Assembly: GCF_019100495.1 (NCBI RefSeq)
Contig: NZ_JAHRVA010000005.1
Coordinates: 154,807 to 218,806, forward strand
DNA: 64,000 bases
Reading direction: 5' to 3'
Source of the DNA: Falsochrobactrum tianjinense
Lineage (GTDB): Bacteria > Pseudomonadota > Alphaproteobacteria > Rhizobiales > Rhizobiaceae
Part shown: positions 61,083 through 64,000 of the stretch, in pieces
Position numbering within the stretch: the stretch's first letter is position 1
How the letters are laid out: the number at the start of each line of letters is the position of its first letter
Notes under the pieces: model-generated
Seen by the model: only the letters and a program-made list of their open reading frames with translations
Databases searched by the model: none
What the model was told of the DNA's origin: nothing
Translations under genes and position numbers: made by a program

Positions 61083-61459
61083 GTCGACTTCCTCCGCTCC
61101 CAATCGGCAAATGCCGTCGAGCCTGTTACGTCATCCGCCAGAAGCGGCGAACCGTCATCGAAGTGAACCTTCGGCTTTACCGTTGAAAGCTTCCTGCGAC
61201 GGAAATTGACGGTGCCTGGCTCATCCTTCCCGCAGTGGGAGATGATGGTAATTACGCCAGAGCTGACGTTATCAATGTCGTCAATACGGATCGGGCAATT
61301 CGGCCACTTTTCGCGGAAGGCTGCGATTATTTCCGCGAGAGCCGCATCAATCCTTTCGTCGGGGTTTTTTTCCGGCTTTGCAGCAATCGCCACAGCCGGA
61401 ACCGTAAGAGCAACACCAGCAGCAGGGGCAGCGCGGAGAAAAGAACGTCTGTTCAACAT
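61079..61459 (-). CDS. Tat-signal exported protein of the element
   Basis: 126 residues. The N-terminus has a twin-arginine signal, NRRSFLRAAPAAGVALTVPAVAIA, followed by a polar domain: ERIDAALAEIIAAFREKWPNCPIRIDDID, VSSGVITIISHCGKDEPGTV, KPKVHFDDGSPLLADDV. Phage early operons rarely encode exported folded proteins. Not recognised; a role in the lysogen envelope is possible. Confidence 0.6.
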   Translation of the reverse strand: MLNRRSFLRAAPAAGVALTVPAVAIAAKPEKNPDERIDAALAEIIAAFREKWPNCPIRIDDIDNVSSGVITIISHCGKDEPGTVNFRRRKLSTVKPKVHFDDGSPLLADDVTGSTAFADWERRKST

Positions 61460-61806
61460 TATGCCCTCTCCATCCTCAAAACCCGCTCGACAACATCGGT
61501 CATGTCAAGCACGAGGTCATTCACGTGCTTGAGTGCCACGGAGATATTCGCAGGGACATCCCGGCCCAAATTATAATCCGGCTGATCGTCCGCGAATTCA
61601 GCGGCGGCGCGGCATATCTGGATGATTGCAAATGCTGTTGACGCTGACTCATTCGCCTTTGTCGCCCGCTCAAGCAGGCTTACGTCTGGCCTTTTGGCCG
61701 ATGGTGTGGTATTGGTTTCCATGTTTTCTAATCCTATTGCTTGGGTGGAAACATGGCTCGGTGTTGAGGTTGCCGCCTCTGCCGGGCCTTTTGCTTTCGT
61801 AGTCAT
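61459..61806 (-). CDS. Hypothetical phage early protein
   Basis: 115 residues. A Thr/Ser/Pro-rich N-terminus, then a helical part (RATKANESASTAFAIIQICRAAAEFADD ... VNDLVLDMTDVVERVLRME). Not recognised. Overlaps the excisionase-like gene by ATGA and abuts the Tat-signal gene. Confidence 0.55.
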   Translation of the reverse strand: MTTKAKGPAEAATSTPSHVSTQAIGLENMETNTTPSAKRPDVSLLERATKANESASTAFAIIQICRAAAEFADDQPDYNLGRDVPANISVALKHVNDLVLDMTDVVERVLRMERA

Positions 61807-62009
61807 GACTGCCTCGCAAACTCGGCGCGAAGCCCGACCATTTCCGCCAATGGTGCAACCGGCACCACAATTCGGCCTCCCACTTTGATTGTTTGAAAGT
61901 CACCGCGCTTGGCGGCTTCGTAAGCTGAATTGCGGCCAAGGCCGAAAAATAGCTTTCCTGCATCCACTACCGAAATCGTCGGCTTAGTCAGTGCCTCTTC
62001 GAGTGTCAC
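61803..62009 (-). CDS. Excisionase-like helix-turn-helix protein
   Basis: 68 residues. ISVVDAGKLFFGLGRNSAYEAAKRGDFQTIKVGGRIVVPVAPLAEM is the winged-helix of the excisionase/AlpA family. It is the first gene of the leftward operon and divergent from the regulator-integrase operon, as in many temperate elements. It may promote excision or regulate the operon. Confidence 0.75.
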   Translation of the reverse strand: MTLEEALTKPTISVVDAGKLFFGLGRNSAYEAAKRGDFQTIKVGGRIVVPVAPLAEMVGLRAEFARQS

Positions 62010-62020
62010 TATTCGCCCTT

Positions 62021-62104
62021 CCTATGAACATACGTAACTTACATAGGAATAGTTAGCACGAATTAATAAACTTGCAACCTTTTTATGCGCAGGTTACGTA
62101 AGTT
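62021..62104. promoter_or_regulatory. Operator region between the divergent early operons
   Basis: CCTATG (62021-62026) and CATAGG (62042-62047) form an inverted repeat around TACGTAACTTAC (62031-62042). A second related site, with the perfect palindrome TTACGTAA (62094-62101) and following GTT, lies just before the regulator's ribosome site. Both could bind the ribbon-helix-helix or excisionase-like product. Confidence 0.55.
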
Positions 62105-62125
62105 GTGAACAGGAAGGACATTCCG

Positions 62126-62656
62126 ATGCCGGACAGGCCGAAGCAGGATGAACAGAAGACCGAGCGCTTCAATATGTTTATGTCGCCGTCTGAAATGGCA
62201 GCGATTGATGATTGGGCTTGGAAAAACAAAATCCGATCCAAGTCAGAGGCGGTTAGGCGCCTTTGTCGGATTGCTTTGACGTATGAGGATCTCAAGCCGG
62301 CCATTAACAACAGCATGAAGCAATTAATTGATGCAGTGCTGATCCTTGGTAACGAAACATTGAGCGAACGCCCCAAGACACCTGATGAGATGGAAGAATT
62401 GCGCTCATTGGCGCAAGAAGTATTTGCCCATACTTATGGACTTTACGACAAACTACTGGAGCAAACGGTACGTCTTGGCGGTCTGGTGGATGGAGAGTCT
62501 GAGTTTCAGGAAGCGTTAGATTGGGAAGCAAAGGCTGCAGATTTCCTTAGAGGGACCTCATTCTTTGACGCTCTTAAGAAATCTCCTGAAGCAATGCAGA
62601 AACTTGATGAAGCAATTGCGTCGAAGAGGAATGATAGTAAGGGTACAAAAAAATGA
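62126..62656 (+). CDS. Ribbon-helix-helix regulator coupled to the integrase
   Basis: 176 residues from ATG 62126, preceded 7 nt upstream by AGGAAGGA. RFNMFMSPSEMAAIDDWAWKNKIRSKSEAVRRLCRIAL is an Arc/CopG-type DNA-binding fold (about residues 16-53). The rest is helical and acidic. Stop overlaps the integrase start by 4 bp, so it can autoregulate and set integrase level. No CI-type repressor exists in the element, so this is the best candidate for the lysogeny switch. Confidence 0.75.
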   Translation: MPDRPKQDEQKTERFNMFMSPSEMAAIDDWAWKNKIRSKSEAVRRLCRIALTYEDLKPAINNSMKQLIDAVLILGNETLSERPKTPDEMEELRSLAQEVFAHTYGLYDKLLEQTVRLGGLVDGESEFQEALDWEAKAADFLRGTSFFDALKKSPEAMQKLDEAIASKRNDSKGTKK

Positions 62657-63807
62657 AAGGTCACATCCGGGAGCGCTCCCCCGGCAAGTGGGCGATAGTC
62701 CTTGACGTTCCTGATCCTGAAACAGGTCAGCGCCGCCGTAAATGGCATACCTTCCATGGCACCAAACGCCAGGCCGAAACTGAATGTTCCCGGCTGATAG
62801 CTGAATTGGATGGCGGCAGTTATATTGAGCCGTCCAAAACGACTGTGCGGGAATATTTCACCCGCTGGCTGGCACATGAAAAGGCGAACGTTTCACCCAA
62901 GACGCATCAGCGATACGAAGAATTGCTGATGAAAAACGTCGCGCCGGTTATCGGTTCGGTCACGCTGAATAAGCTCACAGCCGCTAGAATAGACGGCTGC
63001 TGGGCGCACCTGTTGGAAAATGGACGAAGGGACGGGAAGGGCGGACTGTCGCCGCGTACGGTCCACCATTGCCGCCGTGTGATGCTAACTGCGATGGATC
63101 AGGCGTTGAAGTGGGATTTGCTGAAAAAGAACCCGGTTGCGCTCACCCGCCCACCGAAGGTCGAGCGCGAGACAATGGAAGCTTATACAGCTGCGCAGAC
63201 AGCCATCCTGCTTGATGAGTTGCGTCATACGCGGATTTATATCCCTTCGCTTCTTGCGGCGCTTTGCGGCCTTCGCCGGGGTGAAATCCTCGCTCTGCGC
63301 TGGCGAGACGTTGATTTGTCGAACGGCCTGCTTTCGATCAATGAGAGTGCGGAGGAAGTCGGCAAGGAAGTCCGGTATAAGGAAACGAAGTCAGGCAAGG
63401 CGCGCACTGTTGCCCTATCCTCGACCGTGCGGGAAGAATTGCAGCGACACAGGGCAGGGCAGGCCGAAGAGCAGTTAAAGCTTGGTATCCGTCCAGAAGA
63501 TAATTCTTTTGTCGTGGCGCAGATTGATGGCCGACCGCTCAAGCCGACTTCTCTGACACATGAATGGACACGCCTACTGGCGAAAACTTCACTGCCCCGC
63601 ATTCGCTTTCATGACTTGCGGCATTCCCATGCTACCCAGCTTTTGGCTGCGGGCGTTCATCCGAAGATTGCCAGTGAGCGGTTGGGCCATTCGACTATCG
63701 GTATCACGCTCGATCTTTATTCCCACGTCATGCCGGGAATGCAGGCAAATGCAGCTGAGCAAGTTGACGCCGCCATAAAAGCTGCTAAGAAAGCGACCGA
63801 TAAGTGA
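62653..63807 (+). CDS. int: Tyrosine-family phage integrase
   Basis: 384 residues. An N-terminal arm-binding-like domain (GHIRERSPGKWAIVLDV), a core-binding SAM-like domain (VREYFTRWLAHEKANVSPKTHQRYEELL), and a catalytic domain with Arg208 (CGLRRGEI), Lys246 (ETKSGKAR), His320-x2-Arg323 (HDLRH), His346 (LGHST) and nucleophile Tyr356 (LDLYSHV). All five active-site positions are intact. It catalyses recombination at the tRNA-Ser site and lies 77 bp from the right copy. Confidence 0.95.
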   Translation: MKGHIRERSPGKWAIVLDVPDPETGQRRRKWHTFHGTKRQAETECSRLIAELDGGSYIEPSKTTVREYFTRWLAHEKANVSPKTHQRYEELLMKNVAPVIGSVTLNKLTAARIDGCWAHLLENGRRDGKGGLSPRTVHHCRRVMLTAMDQALKWDLLKKNPVALTRPPKVERETMEAYTAAQTAILLDELRHTRIYIPSLLAALCGLRRGEILALRWRDVDLSNGLLSINESAEEVGKEVRYKETKSGKARTVALSSTVREELQRHRAGQAEEQLKLGIRPEDNSFVVAQIDGRPLKPTSLTHEWTRLLAKTSLPRIRFHDLRHSHATQLLAAGVHPKIASERLGHSTIGITLDLYSHVMPGMQANAAEQVDAAIKAAKKATDK

Positions 63808-63809
63808 TT

Positions 63810-63830
63810 GGGTAGCAAATCGGTAGCAAA
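63810..63830 (+). promoter_or_regulatory. Right pair of candidate integrase arm sites
   Basis: GGGTAGCAAA (63810-63819) and GGTAGCAAA (63822-63830), directly after the integrase stop, repeat the tandem pair of the left end (44652-44671). Confidence 0.5.
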
Positions 63831-63884
63831 TAGCGATTTGAAGCTTTCCAGAAACCGGGGAAAGTCTTTCTAAAACAATTACTT

Positions 63885-63923
63885 GGAGGGGTGGCCGAGC
63901 GGTTTAAGGCACCGGTCTTGAAA
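63885..63923 (+). repeat. attR core: 39-bp repeat
   Basis: Identical to 44495-44533 over all 39 bases; forms the 5' half of the intact tRNA-Ser gene. Confidence 0.95.
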
Positions 63924-63974
63924 ACCGGCGTGCAGGAGACTGTACCGTGGGTTCGAATCCCACCCCCTCCGCCA
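63885..63974 (+). tRNA. tRNA-Ser (UGA anticodon)
   Basis: 90 nt with encoded CCA. Acceptor stem GGAGGGG/CCCCTCC, long variable arm (class II) as expected of tRNA-Ser, anticodon loop CTTGAAA with TGA at its centre, and T-arm GTGGGTTCGAATCCCAC. Its 5' half, to base 39, is the attR core. Sequence upstream of it is phage-derived, so its promoter is no longer the original host one. Confidence 0.97.
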
Positions 63975-64000
63975 TTGGCCAAGCTGCGTGTAGCGTGTCG

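Larger units (their letters stand above)
44495..63923. mobile_element. 19.4-kb integrated HK97-type phage-like element
   Basis: The element is delimited by the 39-bp direct repeats in tRNA-Ser(UGA). Left end: arm-type sites and three plus-strand cargo genes. Middle: a long minus-strand operon with early genes on the right, then portal, protease, capsid, decoration protein, HNH nuclease, two tail-tube-like proteins, connectors, both terminase subunits, tape measure, one distal tail-like protein, and a zinc-finger protein. Right end: excisionase-like gene, divergent ribbon-helix-helix regulator and integrase. No tail hub, receptor-binding protein, endolysin, primase or helicase is recognised. 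Every structural frame is open and of normal length, so it is not simply decayed. Confidence 0.93.

Noticed and set aside
44495..63923. Canonical capsid-forming phage-inducible island
   Set aside because: It encodes a tape measure and tail-tube-like proteins, which those islands lack; the satellite idea is kept only as a hypothesis.

Overview
The window comes from an alphaproteobacterium of the Brucella/Ochrobactrum group (Brucellaceae, Rhizobiales). The evidence is the Bhu-type heme locus with RirA and Irr-type control boxes, phosphatidylcholine synthase, an IalB-family protein, an alpha-r14-type small RNA with anti-Shine-Dalgarno loops, and ACC deaminase with its divergent Lrp-type regulator. 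No replication origin is visible, so the replicon cannot be named.

Positions 1-44,494 are ordinary chromosome. They hold: zinc-binding ZnuA, a polysaccharide deacetylase and an AI-2E/PerM-type permease; a small RNA on the minus strand; a histidine kinase/response regulator pair; small secreted proteins and a DUF488 protein; a SAM-I-like riboswitch ahead of metA, whose product carries the residue typical of acetyl-CoA users; divergent acdR/acdS followed by a large thiamine-diphosphate enzyme and CcdA; the housekeeping run glmU-glmS-recG-sdhE-mfd; a DsbA-family protein and an orphan YejA-like binding protein; ialB, hspQ and a UbiH-family hydroxylase; pcs and a quinone oxidoreductase; a four-gene BMP-family (nucleoside-type) ABC transporter; and an iron/heme island (bfd-bfr, bhuA-bhuQ, hmuP-hmuS-bhuTUV, rirA) carrying candidate Irr and RirA sites, then a YbaK-type editing protein.

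Positions 44,495-63,923 are a 19.4-kb integrated phage-like element in a tRNA-Ser(UGA) gene. It is bounded by a perfect 39-bp direct repeat that is the 5' half of the tRNA. The intact tRNA lies at the right end beside an apparently complete tyrosine integrase; the host promoter and a 5' half-gene are left at the left end. The element encodes a full HK97-type head and packaging set (portal, protease, capsid, decoration protein, HNH nuclease, both terminase subunits, connectors), two paralogous tail-tube-like proteins, a tape measure and one distal tail-like protein. I find no tail hub, host-specificity protein, fibre, endolysin or replicative helicase. A protein with five zinc-finger modules sits where tail-tip genes would be expected, and three small plus-strand cargo genes lie at the left end. 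It is either a pared-down or defective siphophage or a satellite that borrows functions from a helper.

Most of the minus-strand element is one tightly overlapping operon in which stop and start codons share bases. That arrangement supports several genes of only 35-60 codons. A ribbon-helix-helix regulator and the integrase form a divergent plus-strand operon, with palindromic candidate operators between them and an excisionase-like gene.
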